From contig JARWKL010000001.1 in the NCBI GenBank assembly GCA_029961685.1, positions 52,416,062 to 52,480,061 on the forward strand: DNA of 64,000 bases, in the 5' to 3' direction. Position numbers and translations under genes: made by a program. Source of the DNA: Aristolochia californica. Its lineage: Eukaryota; Streptophyta; Magnoliopsida; Piperales; Aristolochiaceae. Positions 23,477-35,819 of the stretch are shown one piece after another (position 1 is the first letter of the stretch; each line of letters begins with the position of its first letter). The notes under the pieces were generated by a model that saw only the letters and a list, made by a program, of their open reading frames with translations, searched no databases and had not been told where the DNA came from.

Positions 23477-24032
23477 CTACTGCAAGAGAGCGAAGCACGG
23501 AGACCGTACGTTGTGGACCTGTGGCGTCGCCGAATAACATCCGCAGACGTACGTGTTGTCATCATCCTGCATTTTACTCGCCACCGGAAAAAAATTTGTA
23601 GGTGCTTGACGCTGAAGATAATGTTCTCGCCGGTGAAACCTCGCTGTCACTGAGTAGATCTTTCTGTCACAGATCCAAAGCAACCGTCGGTGATTTCTGG
23701 TTAAGCCTCCGTTGCCTTTTTGTAAGACAGAGAACTCGTCGGACGCCAGTTTGATTTTCAGCCTGCCGTCTGAAAGAGGTTGTGGAAAAAGAAAATTAAA
23801 TTACGTGGAAATTTATTTCAGGGGGATTTCAGGACCTGTCTCTGAACTTTTTTTCTAGCCAAAGTCCATATGGTGGGGCTCAAGTTGGGACAAAATCCAA
23901 TCAAATTAAGTGATGGATGTTATGAAAAACTGTAATAGTAAATCCTAATCCAAAATTTACATCATGACAGAATATTAGGATTGAATACATACCTGAATCC
24001 ATTCCAAAAATTTTGTCTTTCTGTTGCAGAAT
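23477..24032 (-). pseudogene. Two splice-compatible exons of an unrecognised gene (fragment)
   Basis: On the minus strand a 40-bp exon (24032-23993; ILQQKDKIFGMDS) is bounded by CATACAG/ and CAG/GTATGT. It joins in frame across a 223-bp intron (acceptor CCTCTTTCAG) to a 293-bp exon (23769-23477) that begins DGRLKIKLASDEF and runs 96 codons to a stop. The exon is clearly GC-richer than its surroundings. I do not recognise the protein, and the N-terminal exons are missing: the next sequence upstream is an LTR-like segment and then the SIRE-like element. It may be the 3' end of a gene broken by transposons, or a captured fragment. Confidence 0.35.
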
Positions 24033-24049
24033 CTGTATGACGAATTATA

Positions 24050-24362
24050 TGAACAGATGATTGGTGTTGTGGTCTTCCTCAACTAAATCTCTTTATTCCT
24101 CAATGGGACCTTCGTCTCTCTTCTGGATGGGGAGAAGGGAAGTTATGTGATTTAGTATATTGGAAATCATAACCATATTGTATCTCCTTATATAAGGTTC
24201 CCATAATTCCCTGTGGTATTAACTCAATTGGCCCATATCCATGACTCATTCCTTAATGGGCTTAATAAAATTAGACCACTTAATTCAGCACATTCCATTA
24301 AAAATAGAAAATATAATTGCATGTTACACAAATTAGAATAGGAAATGTAAATTTCCTAACAA
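24050..24362 (-). repeat. Possible LTR on the minus strand
   Basis: On the minus strand a TGTTAGGAAATTTAC start at 24362 and a TATA-like CTTATATAAGG (about 24196-24186) resemble a copia LTR. The other end is not fixed and no second copy is present. It abuts the truncated 5' LTR of the SIRE-like element at 24363. Confidence 0.35.
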
Positions 24363-24365
24363 TAG

Positions 24366-24969
24366 ATTAACCCTTCAAGCATTTATTAGCAAATCCACAA
24401 ACCTTTATTCTCGAAGTCTTGCAAATCTTCTTCTCTTAAGTGTTTTTTTAGTGAAAATAACTATATATTTACAAATCCTCCTACAAATTCCTCTTCATTT
24501 CCTTGCATGTCATAGTAGACAAGTTCTTTGTATGGAAAAGAAGTTGATACTTTACATCTCTCAAGGACAAAGTACTCTCCAAGCATTGGGTGTAAGTCTA
24601 TTTTTCTTTTCTTGGATTTTATTTTGTGAAAGGGTCATCTAGAACCTATCTAATCTAGATAGAAAGGGTTAGGTAGATCTAGAATCTAGCCAATCTCTAG
24701 GGAGATTATAATTGTAAAAACAAGTATTGAGCTATACGTGGCTTAAAGAGAGTTGTAATCTCTTTGTGCAAATTCCAACTATTAGAGCTTTTGAATAGTA
24801 AAATTTCTCAAGCAAGGGTTTTGGACGGTGAATATCAATAGCGGAACATTGATAACAAGAATTCTTTTGTCTTATATGGTATGTGAATGGTTACTTTACA
24901 TTGAATTTGTTATATTACATATTTTTTCATTACAAGTTTCTACCTCTTGAGAAGCCACATGGGCCAACA
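24366..24969 (+). repeat. 5' LTR, truncated, of the SIRE-like element
   Basis: Matches 32395-33009 of the 3' LTR over about 600 bp and ends ...GGGCCAACA immediately before the primer-binding site. The palindrome array of U3 is missing. Confidence 0.85.
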
Positions 24970-24986
24970 ATTGGTATCAGAGCAAG
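24970..24986 (+). promoter_or_regulatory. Primer-binding site (initiator tRNA-Met)
   Basis: TTGGTATCAGAGCAAG directly follows the LTR end and is complementary to the 3' end of plant initiator tRNA-Met, the usual primer of copia elements. Confidence 0.85.
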
Positions 24987-24999
24987 TCAAACACTTAAT

Positions 25000-26640
25000 T
25001 AGGATCAAAATCCCCTTGATTTTGAAACGTTTAAATGACATCTCAAGATAAATTGCTTCATCCCAAAGGATAATCTATCAACCATCCCCCTTTGTTCAAT
25101 GGAACGAACAATGGCTAATGGAAGGTAAGAATGAAATTCTTCCTTCAATCCATAGATTGAGAAATATATCATGTAACCAAGAATGACCTTTTTGAGTCCC
25201 AAAACCTTGAAAATGGCGTCCTGGTTATAAAGGAATTCAATGAGCTGACTACGAAAAATAAAGAGCAGCTCAAAACAAACTCTAAGGCAATCAACCTTTT
25301 GTTATGTGCCTTAGGATCCAATGAGTTCAATTGGGTCTCTAAATACAAGACCTCCAAGGACATATAGGAAAAACTAGAGGTCACGATGAGGGAACCACTA
25401 GAGTAAAGGACTCTAGGATTAGCTTATTTATATCTCAATATGACAACTTCAAAATAAAGATGGACGAATCAATAGCTGAGATGAACTCTACGTTCACTCA
25501 TATAATTAATGACTTCAATATCCTAGGAAAAGATATTTTCTTATATAGGCAAAATGATAAGCTTATCAAGGCAATTCTAATGTCATGGGACATGAGGAAG
25601 ACTGTTATTCGTGTGAATGCAAATTTTAGAATAATGAGCTCGGAAGAGCTATTAGGAATCCTTCTCACATATGAGGAAGAGCAACCCAAACAAAATAAAT
25701 AAATAGATAAAATTACTCCTAAGGCCAAAATGAGTGTTGAAAGCATCTCCAGTGAAGAAAGCTCTAATGAGGTGAGTTTCATCACTAGAAACCCTCACAA
25801 AACTTATAGGAAAAAGAAAAAATTTCAAGAAAGGCCAACAAAGAATCCAAAATGGCAAACCCCTTAGAAAAATTGATGTTTGTTTTGAGTGTGGGAAACC
25901 AGGGCATAGAAGGAACAAATGTCTAAATCTTGAAAGAAGAACCCCATCCACAAGCAAAGATCTCAAGAAAAAAAAAAAAAAGTTTTGATATCAACTTGAG
26001 ATACTATGGAAGAAGAGTCTAGCCACTCGGAAGAAGAATAGATCAATGTTGGACTCATGGCAAATGAAAATGATGAGTCTAACACTTCCGAAGAGGTAAG
26101 CGACTCGGACTATGAAACTTAACTTGAGAAGTCATTAGAAAAATTAATTCATAGTCTAAACAAATATAAGGATAAATGTAATGCTCAATTACACGAGATT
26201 GGAAAGCTCAAGGAAGAGCTCAATGTCTTGAAGGAGGCTAACAAAAGTCATATAGCAAATGCTTCAACACAAAGTGGATTGATAGACAAGCAATCATGTG
26301 ATAGACTTGTATTTGTAAAGAAGAGTTTAGACTTAGAAAAACAAGTCAAAATTCTATCTGTCAAATCTACACCCAAGAGAAAAGTTGGGAAGAACAAAAA
26401 AAGCAAATAAAAAATTTCTCATATTCCTCACATTAGATGCCACAATTGCAATGAGGTGGGTTACTACGCCCAAGTTTGCAAAATTAAGAATGCAAATGGC
26501 ATCAAGTAGGGTACCCAAGACAAACGAAAAGATTGTGGTAACCCAAAATAACATGGGCAAACAAATTTTGAAGCCCAAATTATCTAGTGAATCAAATATT
26601 ATCCCAAAGGGATCCAACTTAAAATGGATCTCTAAGGGTT
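25000..26640 (+). pseudogene. gag of the SIRE-like element
   Basis: A broken gag frame begins near 25000. At 25870-25925 it encodes a clear zinc knuckle CFECGKPGHRRNKC (C-X2-C-X4-H-X4-C). A second knuckle-like CHNCNEVGYYAQVC at about 26437-26480 has Tyr in place of His. An acidic, Ser-rich stretch lies between them. Several stops make it non-functional. Confidence 0.8.
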
Positions 26641-28200
26641 AAATATTTCATGAAGTAGGTTTGTCTCTGAGCCAAAGGACCGAAAAAATGTTTGGATTTT
26701 GGATAGTGATTGCTCAAGGCACATGAAACGTAATAAGAAGAAGTTTGTTGAACTCAAATATTAAAGAATGTGGTCATGTTACATTTGGACACAATGGGGA
26801 ATTGGTAAAATCGGTACATCAACTTCATTCATATCTGATGTGTACTATGTAGAAGGGTTGATGTATGATTTACATAGCTTTAGTCAATTTTGTGATAAAG
26901 GAAACAAGTTTCATGAGAAAAAAGACAAATGCTTAGTAAAGAACGAAAACAATGAACTCATTCTAGAGGTACATAGAAATAGGAATCTCTATAAACTAAA
27001 CATGGTCAATTTGTCCTCAACTAGTGTCATCTGTATGGGTGCAAAAATCGATGAATCTTGGTTATGGCATAAGAGAGTAGGACATGTACGAATAGATTTC
27101 TTTGAACAAAATAGTGAAAAAAAACCTAGTGAGAGGACTAGCAGATTAAAAATTTGTAAGCGAAAAACCTTGTGATGCTTGCCAACTTGGAAAACAACAC
27201 AAAACTTCTTTCAAATCAAAGAACGTAGTTTCAACCTCTTGACCTCTTCAACTAATCCACATGGATTTAATTGAACCTATTCGAATCTTAAGCCTAAAGA
27301 GGAAGCATCTCACCCTGGTGGTGGTAGATGACTATTCAAGGTTCACATAGGTAGATTTCCTAGCTCATAAGGACGATGTTTTTCTGGCCTTTGCCAAACT
27401 ATATGAAAAAGTTAAAAAAGAGCAAGGCTATAACATAGTCAAAATTAAGGGTGACCATGGAGGAGAATTAAAAAATTCTCACTTCCAAGGCATATTGCAC
27501 AAAGCATGGTATAGACTATACATTTTCAGCTCCTCATTAAAATGGTGTTGTTGAAAGAAGAAACCAAACCTTAATTGACATGGCTAGAGTTATGCTTCAT
27601 GCATACAACATGCCACATAGGTTTTGGACCGAAGTTGTAAACATTGCATGCTACATCATATATTGAGTTAGCGTAAGGCATCTTCTCAACAAAACTCTAT
27701 ATGAGTTATATACGAGTACCCTTCCCTATACCACTTACTTTAGAACCTTTGGATGCAAAGCATCCATATTAAAAGAACCAAAGGAAAAACTAGGGAAGTT
27801 TGACTCTAGAGTTGATATAGGAATTTTATTGGGTTATTCTACTCATAGTGAAGCATATAGAGTTTATAACAAAACATCTATTAGAGTCAAGGAGTCGATT
27901 CATGTTGAGTTTGACGAATCCAATTCGCCAAATCTAACCCCAACTCCAATTTCCAATGACTAGGAGGGAAACCCCTTTAATTCATCTACATTATCTCAAC
28001 CACAAGAAGAGAACCCAAAAGACCCAAATAAGCAAGAAGAACCACCTATGAAGCCAAAGAACTATAAGTTCATGGTTGATCATCCTCTAGAACAATTCAT
28101 TAGTGACCCTCAAAGAAAAATTATAACTAGAAGAGCAACTCATGAAACTATGGCAAATAGTTTCTTTGTTTCTCAAATTGAGCTCAAAACCTTTGTCGAA
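26640..28200 (+). pseudogene. Protease and integrase of the SIRE-like element
   Basis: The protease active-site region reads WILDSDCSRHM (about 26692-26725) where copia proteases have DSG/DTG. The pre-integrase HHCC zinc finger is recognisable (LWHKRVGH near 27065, then CDACQLGKQHKTSF near 27173). The integrase core follows (VVVDDYSRFT near 27320, KGDHGGE near 27446) in several frames with many stops. Confidence 0.8.
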
Positions 28201-28209
28201 GCCGAATAG

Positions 28210-28850
28210 GATGATTTCTAGATTATGGCAATTGAATCAATTTGAAAGAAACAATGTCTAGACTCTAATACCTAGACCCAAAAATCAATAAGTCATAGGA
28301 ACAAAGAAAATGAAGAAAATCAAGTACTGAGAAACAAAGCTAGGTTAGTTGCCAAAGGATATAACCAAGAAGGTATTGATTTCAAAGAAACATATGCACC
28401 CGTGGCAAGACTAGAGGTAGTTAGAATCATTTTAGCTCAGTGAAATTCAAATCGTATCAAATGGGTGTAAAGAGTGCATTCTTAAATAAGTACATTCAAG
28501 AAGAAGTCTATGTTGAACAACCTGAAGATTTTGAAGTCTTGAGCATGATTAACCATGTTTACAAATTACATAAATCTTTCTATGGGTTAAAGAAAGCTCC
28601 TAGAGCATGGTATGAATGATTAACCGAATTCTTAGAAAAGAATGGCTATATGAGAGGAAGCATGGATAAGACATTATTTACTCAGAACTATGATCAAAAG
28701 TTGATTATCGTTCAAATTTATGTGGTTGATATCATATTTGGGTCTAAAAACCCTTCTCAATGTCAAGAATTCTCAAGTATAATGAATAATGAGTTTGAAA
28801 TGAGTTTAATGGGCGAACTCACATTCTTCCTTGGACTTTAAGTAATGCAA
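28210..28850 (+). pseudogene. Reverse transcriptase of the SIRE-like element
   Basis: RT motifs remain in shifting frames: [15 protein letters not shown] (near 28340), a mutated DVKSAFLN block (near 28470), EEVYVEQPEDFE (28500-28535), YGLKKAPRAWYE (28580-28615), and the catalytic loop read as YVVDII (28720-28740) where copia has YVDDI. Stops are frequent. Confidence 0.8.
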
Positions 28851-29645
28851 ACCGATAGTGACAAATTCATAAATCAGTCCAAATACACTAAGGGATTGCT
28901 TAAGAGATTCAATATTGAAAATCTTAAGTCAATCATCACACCCATGAGTTGTCTTCGAAAGTTGATTCAACAACTTTGGTAGGGTCATAGATCAAGTATG
29001 ATAGGATTTCTACTTTACCTTTCAACCAGTAGATCAAATATAATGTTTTCAATATGCCTATGTGCTAAATTTCAATCCGATCCTAGAGAATGTCACTTAA
29101 TGCCAGTGAAATGAAATATTTATTATCTACTTGGGACACCCAACTTAGGTCTTTGGTACTCAAATTATTCAGCCATTGATCTAGTAGGTTACTCCAATGC
29201 TGATTTTGTTGGTCGTAAAATTGACAAAAAGAGTACAAGTAGTAGTTGCCAATTACTTGGAAATCTGTTTGTCACTTAGTTTTTCAAGAAACAACATTCG
29301 ATTGCACTATCCACCACCGAAGCTGAATACATTGCATGTGGAAGTTATTGTGCTCAACTTCTTTGGATGAAACAACAACTAGATGGTTACGACTTAGAAC
29401 AAAAAGAAATTTCAGTCTATTGTGACAACATGAGCGCCATAAGTCTAAGTAAGAACCCAATTCTCCACTCTTGATCAAAACATAGAGTTTCAACATCATT
29501 TTATCAGAGAGTTAGTTCAAGCCATGGTTATTAGAATTGAGTTTGTCCCCACTGAAAATCAATTAGCGGACATCTATACAAAGCCATTAGGATTTCACCG
29601 TTTCTCTAAGCTTCAAGGCGAACTAGACATGAGCAACCCACCTTA
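28851..29645 (+). pseudogene. RNase H of the SIRE-like element
   Basis: Recognisable pieces are GYSNADF (29187-29207), KKSTSSS (29226-29250), STTEAEYIACGS (29310-29345), and the terminal sequence around 29540-29645. It is frameshifted and interrupted. Confidence 0.75.
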
Positions 29646-29989
29646 ATTCACTTAGACTGAAAAATATGAGCTTAATGAATACATTCCACCTTAGTAGTGC
29701 CATAAAAGTGAAGTGGAAATCAAAAGATTATACTTCTATCAATCTGCATAGGACATTGATATCTCAATGCCTATTGCCTGTCATGACCTGGAATGACAAG
29801 TTGAAGAGACACAAATATTTTTAACCCAATTTATTCACTCCAAATCATTTCAAAACCCGATTCCAATGTTTTCTAAGAGCTCCAAGGCCTTATTCCTCAT
29901 TTCCATTTGGATTTTTGAGCGATTCCCTTTCAAATCCGAGGCTAAAACCTTCCTTTTCACCTGATCTCTCTCAAAACCGATTTTTACAC

Positions 29990-31010
29990 CATGGTGATGA
30001 CAAAATTCATGGCTAAGAAGAAGACCCCATTCAAGGAACCAAAAATTTGCGAGGAAATGCCAAACTAGAGGGAAACTGAAGGGTTTGAGAGGATGTTTTC
30101 CTCCTACAAGGGGCTACTTGAGTTGGACGAGCCCATCTACCCATTGCATGTCAAGGTCTTCTACTCTAACCTTGAAGTAAAAGAACTCGTGCCTAACAAC
30201 CCTAGAATCTCATCCTATGTGAAAAAGACCATAATTTCAATTCATTCAATGGATTTGAATTACTTGGCACCACCTCCATGGGGATGACCCGATATGTTAA
30301 GGAAAATTGGCAGCTCAATCTTCAGCCAGACTACCTTCAGAACATCCAAGATGCCATTATGTTAGTATTCAAGTAGCAGGCAAGAAGCTCCTATGAGGTC
30401 AAGATCAAGGACCTCACGATGGCCCAACAAGTCATCATGGAAGTTGTCACCCACGTCCTCAATCCGAGGAAGGGGACATATTCAAGACTGACCACCGCTG
30501 ACACTCTTTTGGATGTGGTCAATCACTGGATGCAGTTCAATCTTGGGTACTTCATGGCCAGTTGGATGGCCGACATTACTGTTAGCTCCCAAACAATGGA
30601 CTACCCTTCACTTAAGCCATTACAGTCATTCTCCGATAGAGCATCATTGATTTTTTGAATGAGGAATCAGTGGACATCACCAAGAAGATATCCATTGGGG
30701 AAACGAAGGTTGGAAATTTTGGCTTTGCCAAATGGCTGGTCAATGGGTTCGAAAGGATACGATCCAAAGAGAAGTAGCCCCACAACAAGTCGGATTTGAA
30801 AATGAGTTAAGTCCAGAGCCTCAAGCGGAACAACTTAAATTTGCGAATAACAGAAGAGCTGAAGAAGTTGTCATCCACCGACAGACTATTAGCACTTGAG
30901 GATGTTGTGGATGATGTCAGAGCTACTCAGACGACGACTCTTGCTATACAAGAACAGTTGAAGGCTGAACAGATTGAGCTATGACATAGCAAGTAGAGGA
31001 TTTAGAATTT
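29990..31010 (+). pseudogene. Extra 3' ORF of the SIRE-like element (plant-transposon/env-position protein)
   Basis: After RNase H a separate frame starts at about 29992 (MVTKFMAKKKTPF). From 30093 it is open as ERMFSSYKGLLELDEPIYP, with VKVFYSNLEV, the pattern of the putative plant transposon protein domain found in 3' ORFs of SIRE/Maximus elements. A later part (30419-30658) continues it. The end (about 30800-30980) is rich in Leu, Glu and Lys and would form a coiled coil. Its job is unknown; an envelope-like role has been suggested from position only. It is broken by stops. Confidence 0.6.
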
Positions 31011-31467
31011 ACTCGAGACCATCCTCAACCATTTACCACCTCTCGCCTAGCTACCTCTCTCTTGTTCTTAGGACCTTCCTATTTTTTACTCCCTTGTACA
31101 TATGCATGCTTATACACTTGTATGTTTTGCTTGAAGAAATGTAATTAAGTACACAGTTTGTAAAGCATTGACTATCTATATGTGAAATGGCTCTGGGCAA
31201 ATCTTTTGCTTATTGTTGTGCATTCTTTGAATCTCTTTTTGGGTATGACAAAAAAAGGGGAGAAAAATATGGGAAATTGGACCTAAAATCCTTAGTTACT
31301 CTAGAAATTGCAAAATGAAAATTAAAATGTCTAAAAAGAACTATACAAAGATTAAGGGGGAACATATGTTGAAATTGAATAACTAACTTAGCTTCGAACC
31401 TTAAGGACTATGTATGATTTTAATTTATCCAAAAGTTAGGTTTTGTCATCATAAAAAAGAGGAAGAT

Positions 31468-33009
31468 TGTTGACCATAGGTTGACTCTCTTTTTCTTTTT
31501 GATGGTAACAAAACTTAATAGAGCTGACAATTTGTAAAGTATTTCAGATACTTTACCTTCAAGAGAGAATCCATCTCAAGGTCTAAATCTTCAAAACGAA
31601 CAAGCCTACACAAGACTTCAAACAAAATTGAAGAACATCGCTTCAAGAAGCACCCTTGGAGAAGAAGACATTGTGAAGACTAGAGTTTAGGAATCATTGA
31701 TGTATATCAAGACTCTATAAAAAATATGAGAGAGCATTCATAACTCATTTCTTTAAAGTATAATAGTATACATGGAGTTTTAGGACATACGTTGCATAGA
31801 TACATGTTTAGAAACATCATACACATCTTATAAAATATGTTAGAGCACTTAGATTCAATCATCCCATGCTTTAAAAGTTAAATTAGTTGAACTGACATTG
31901 GAATGATCAATTAGTCTCTACCATTGATCGATCATTCAGAAGTGTGCATGCTAAGATTATAAAGCATGATCGATCAACCATAATCGATTGATCGATTATC
32001 TAGAACATGGTCATTTCATGCAATAAAATATCTCATTTGGATTGATTGATCAATATTGTCTAGGCAAGTAAAATTTATATCGAATGATCGATTAGATAGA
32101 ATCTTGCCAATCAGGGACACAAAGCATGATCAATCATAGGAAGTTCATTGATCATTCATACTTGCATTGCACAACCAAAGGGAATTTTGATTGATCGATC
32201 ATCCCCTGGTATTGATCAATCAACTTAACTTTTTTAGACCAACGAGAACTTGTTGATCAATCAACAAATCACATCCTAACAGAAATAGAGCCGATATAAT
32301 TGATTGATCAATCAATCAACATACTATTGTTTTGGAAAGGGTAAAAAACAGCTAGTTTGGATTAGAGAAGTTATAAATACCGCATATTACCACATATAGA
32401 GAAGTTAATGAGTAATTATTGACAAATCCATAAGCCTTTATTCGTCAAGACTTGCAATTCCTTCTCTAAAGTGCTTTTGAATGAAAGAGAACTACACTCT
32501 TGTATATTCCCCACTTTTTTGTCCACCTATCCATGCATTTCACATTAGCCAAGCTCCCATATATTATACATTGTCTCATGGTGAAGGTACTCTCCAAGTG
32601 CTGGGTGTAAGTTTTCATTTTCTTTATTTTTATTTGAGAAAGGTTCATGTAGAACCTATTTAATATAAATGGAACGGCCTAGCTAGAGCTATAATCTAGC
32701 TAATCTCTTAGGGAGATTGAGTTTGTAGAAAGCGTATGTTGAGCTACACGTGGCTTAAAGAGAGCCAAAATCTCTTTATGTAATTTCAGCTATTAGAGTT
32801 TTTAAATAGTGGAATTTCCCATGTAAGGGTTATTAGGCGATAAATACCAATAGGGAAACATCAATAACATTTTTTTTTGTCTCCTATGGTGTGTGAATGC
32901 TTGTTTTACTTTGAAATTGCCATATCACATGATTTTTTATTACACGCCTTAAACTTTTAACTTAAAATTCTCAATTCAACCCCCTCTTGAGAAACCACCT
33001 AAGCCAACA
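31468..33009 (+). repeat. 3' LTR of the SIRE-like element with palindrome array
   Basis: TGTTGACC...GCCAACA, 1,542 bp. U3 holds an array of TGATCGATCA-type palindromes (31905-32320) that ends about 50 bp before a TATA box (TTATAAATA, 32371-32379). The same layout is seen in the copies at 3032-4303 and, inverted, 47728-49053 and 50063-51926. Confidence 0.9.
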
Positions 33010-34244
33010 AGTTAAGGATCTTATTGGTACAAAGATTCTACAAAGAAAAGACTCAAAGGATAGGCTTGACAATCTTAATCAATTACTAGTTTTAATGTTT
33101 ACCTAACCATTTATATAGAGATATGAAATAAAAATCTTTATTTAGGCCAGAATTTACCTATTTACCTACAAACTATTCAGTAAATAGAATATATGAGTAA
33201 AGACTATTTCTTGACAGATTCCTTGGAGATTTTTTAATTTTAATCCTTTGTTCATAAGTATAAGAGAAAAATCTTTCTTCTTAAGTAATTTGTATTTATA
33301 TTATATTAGCATATTTATCCATTACATAATCTTTTATTTCACTTTAAATATAATTATGATTCACAGAACATGCTTTGGTTTAACATACACATTTGGTGGC
33401 TTCTAATGTGGAATAAGAACATTTACCGGACCACTTTGCCCAATTCTCTCATTTTCTAACCCTTATATTAGTTTGACTTTGCATACCTAAGCGTGACAAT
33501 AGGTCAGATTTGCCTAAACTCCTTTAAAATGAGTTAATCTTCGATTATCACAATAAACGTATACCCAAAGCACAAATCCTTTTGGTCAACTTTGGGTCAA
33601 CCCTCTACCCTCTTAAAATTCTTAAAAATAAAAAATACATAAGATATAAAATTAATAAAACAAAATACGTATAATTTTTTTTTAAAAAAGTATTTTATTG
33701 GTAGAAAACTTATTTGAGCTTTTAAAATATAAGAAACAATTTATCAGGTTTGGTAATTTGTGGAATCAGACTAGTTCAACTAATCTTGTTCTTGCTATTT
33801 ATAGTCATATAACAAGACCCATTGGGTGGGTCCTAGCCTCAACCTCAAACGTAACCAAATTATTAATCAGGTTGGTGAATAAACGTGAACCTGGTCCCAT
33901 TTATAAATCTAGGTTTGAGTAAAAAAATAGGTTAGATTAGTATTGTATTAAATTTAACATGTCATATTATTTTGTATTATTCAATGTGAGGCATAAAATG
34001 TTGTATTAGGTTTAATTAACCTTAAATAATATAATACTATCATATGAATTTATTATTATAAATTATATTGATTTTAGAATTATATTATAATATTAAAATT
34101 ACATATTATATTACTATTTTGGAAATAGAGGGGGGAAAGCTAGAGATCACATTATTTTATCGAATTTTTAGGTATCCCAATACGTATCATATGCCTGATA
34201 AACCCATGAATGCATGCACCAATTCTAAGTTGGCCAGCTCTCGA
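33010..34244. other. AT-rich intergenic, no gene seen
   Basis: Short open frames (for example 33698-33922) have no recognised motif. Nothing repetitive that I can name. Confidence 0.4.
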
Positions 34245-35700
34245 AATATGTCACTTGACACACCATCACATTGACATGTCATCGGACATGAGTACGACAT
34301 CTCATCATACTTTTTTTCTCCCATTTTTCTTTCATTATTGATTTGTTCTTTTGTAATTTAAAAAAAAATTGAAAACATTAATTTCTGGTTTTAAAAATCT
34401 TACACACTTCAATACCTTAATTTTAATATAAAATAAAAATAAAGTTTATTTATTAATTATATAAAAAAATTTAATGTAATCAATACATTCAATTTAAAAT
34501 AATAAAAGATATAAATTTTGTTTATTAATTATTTAAAATTCTAATGTAATCAATACATTACATTATTGATTTAAAATATATTATATTTTAAAATAATATT
34601 GTTTAAAATATATTTTTTTAAAAATCTTATTTATTGGTACATATTTTATTACCTTAATTGTTATAATAAAAATATTTTAAAAAATTATCTTAATTAATTA
34701 AAAATCATATTCTTACCTATTTAACAATTTCATGATCGATTTAAGATATTTTTCAAATTATTTTTTTTAAATTTATTTACTGGTATGTGTGTCATTACTT
34801 TCTATTTATTTTAATAAAACATCAAAATTTTATATTAATTATTTTTTAAAAATCCTTTGTAATTAGCACCTCAAGTTATAGAATTAACAAATTTTTAAAT
34901 TTAAAAAACATATTATAAAAAAATATTTTATTTTTCAAAAATCTTATTTTTGAGTACACGTTTTATTAACTTCTATTTATAATAATCAAATTTAATTAAT
35001 TAATTTATTTTTGTTTTCTTATTTTATATTTTATTATTTTAAATAGTAGGTAATAAAAAATAAGTAAGATTTTTGAAAACTAAAATATTATTTTTGAATA
35101 TTTTAAAATTTTGAAAATTTCTTAAATTGATTATGAAAGGTGTTAAATAGAGAATATAGGTTTTTAATTAATTAATATTCAAAAATTTTATTTTATTAAA
35201 ATAAATTGAAGGTAATAAAACTAAAATAAATTTCTTCCAAATATTTTTAACTTTTTAAAAATTTTAAACTAATAATGAAATGTGGTATATAGATCAGAAG
35301 ATGATTTTATAATATATTAATATAAAAATTACTTTTTTTAAAAAGGTATTAAAATTTGTACAAAAAATAATTTTTAATTTTTTTTAAAAAATATTATTTT
35401 AAATCGATAATGTAAGGTATAGATTACATTAAAAAAATATTTTTAAATAATTAATAAATAAAATTTTTATTTTTATTATTTTAAATAGATGATAATGAAA
35501 TGTGGAAGATTTTTAAAACAAAAAATTAATGTTTTCAAAATAAATTTTAAATTACAAATGAACTTAAATAATTATTGAAAAAAAATGGGAGAAAAATTAG
35601 CTGATGTGGACTGTTGATGCGATGCATTGATGACGTGTCCATAACATGACATCTATCTCATTTGTTTGCTGATGTGACTTGTTAACTTGACACAGGTAGG
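34245..35700. repeat. Giant imperfect inverted repeat (foldback element)
   Basis: The left arm (about 34245-34985) and the complement of the right arm (about 35040-35700) align along their whole length: GACATCTCATCAT.. with GATAGATGTCATG.., CTCCCATTTTTCTTTCA with CTCCCATTTTTTTTCA, GAAAACATTAATTT with GAAAACATTAATTT, TTAAAAATCTTACACAC with TTAAAAATCTTCCACA, and near the centre TTTTTCAAAAATCTTATTT with GTTTTCAAAAATCTTACTT. Within each arm a motif AAAATCTTA..TTATTACCTT recurs at about 150-230 bp spacing. No transposase is present. It is probably a foldback or long-TIR Mutator-like MITE. Confidence 0.7.
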
Positions 35701-35819
35701 TATTTTTAATATGAAATTTGGAAGTCGGTTATTTTTTTATTAACATATTGTTAAAAAAAATAGATAATTTAGTAAAATTCCATTATAAATAACATCTTCT
35801 CAAGTTCGTTGACTGTCAA

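Larger units (their letters stand above)
24363..33009 (+). mobile_element. SIRE/Maximus-like Ty1/copia retrotransposon, degenerate
   Basis: The element has a 5'-truncated 5' LTR (24366-24969), a tRNA-Met primer-binding site (TTGGTATCAGAGCAAG from 24970), gag with a CCHC knuckle, protease, integrase, RT, RNase H, an additional 3' ORF, a purine tract (AAAAAAGAGGAAGA, to 31467) and a full 3' LTR (31468-33009, 1,542 bp). An extra ORF after RNase H with long LTRs is the hallmark of the SIRE/Maximus group. All coding parts have many stops and frameshifts. The 3' flank begins GTTAA; the 5' end is lost, so no target-site duplication can be checked. Confidence 0.9.
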
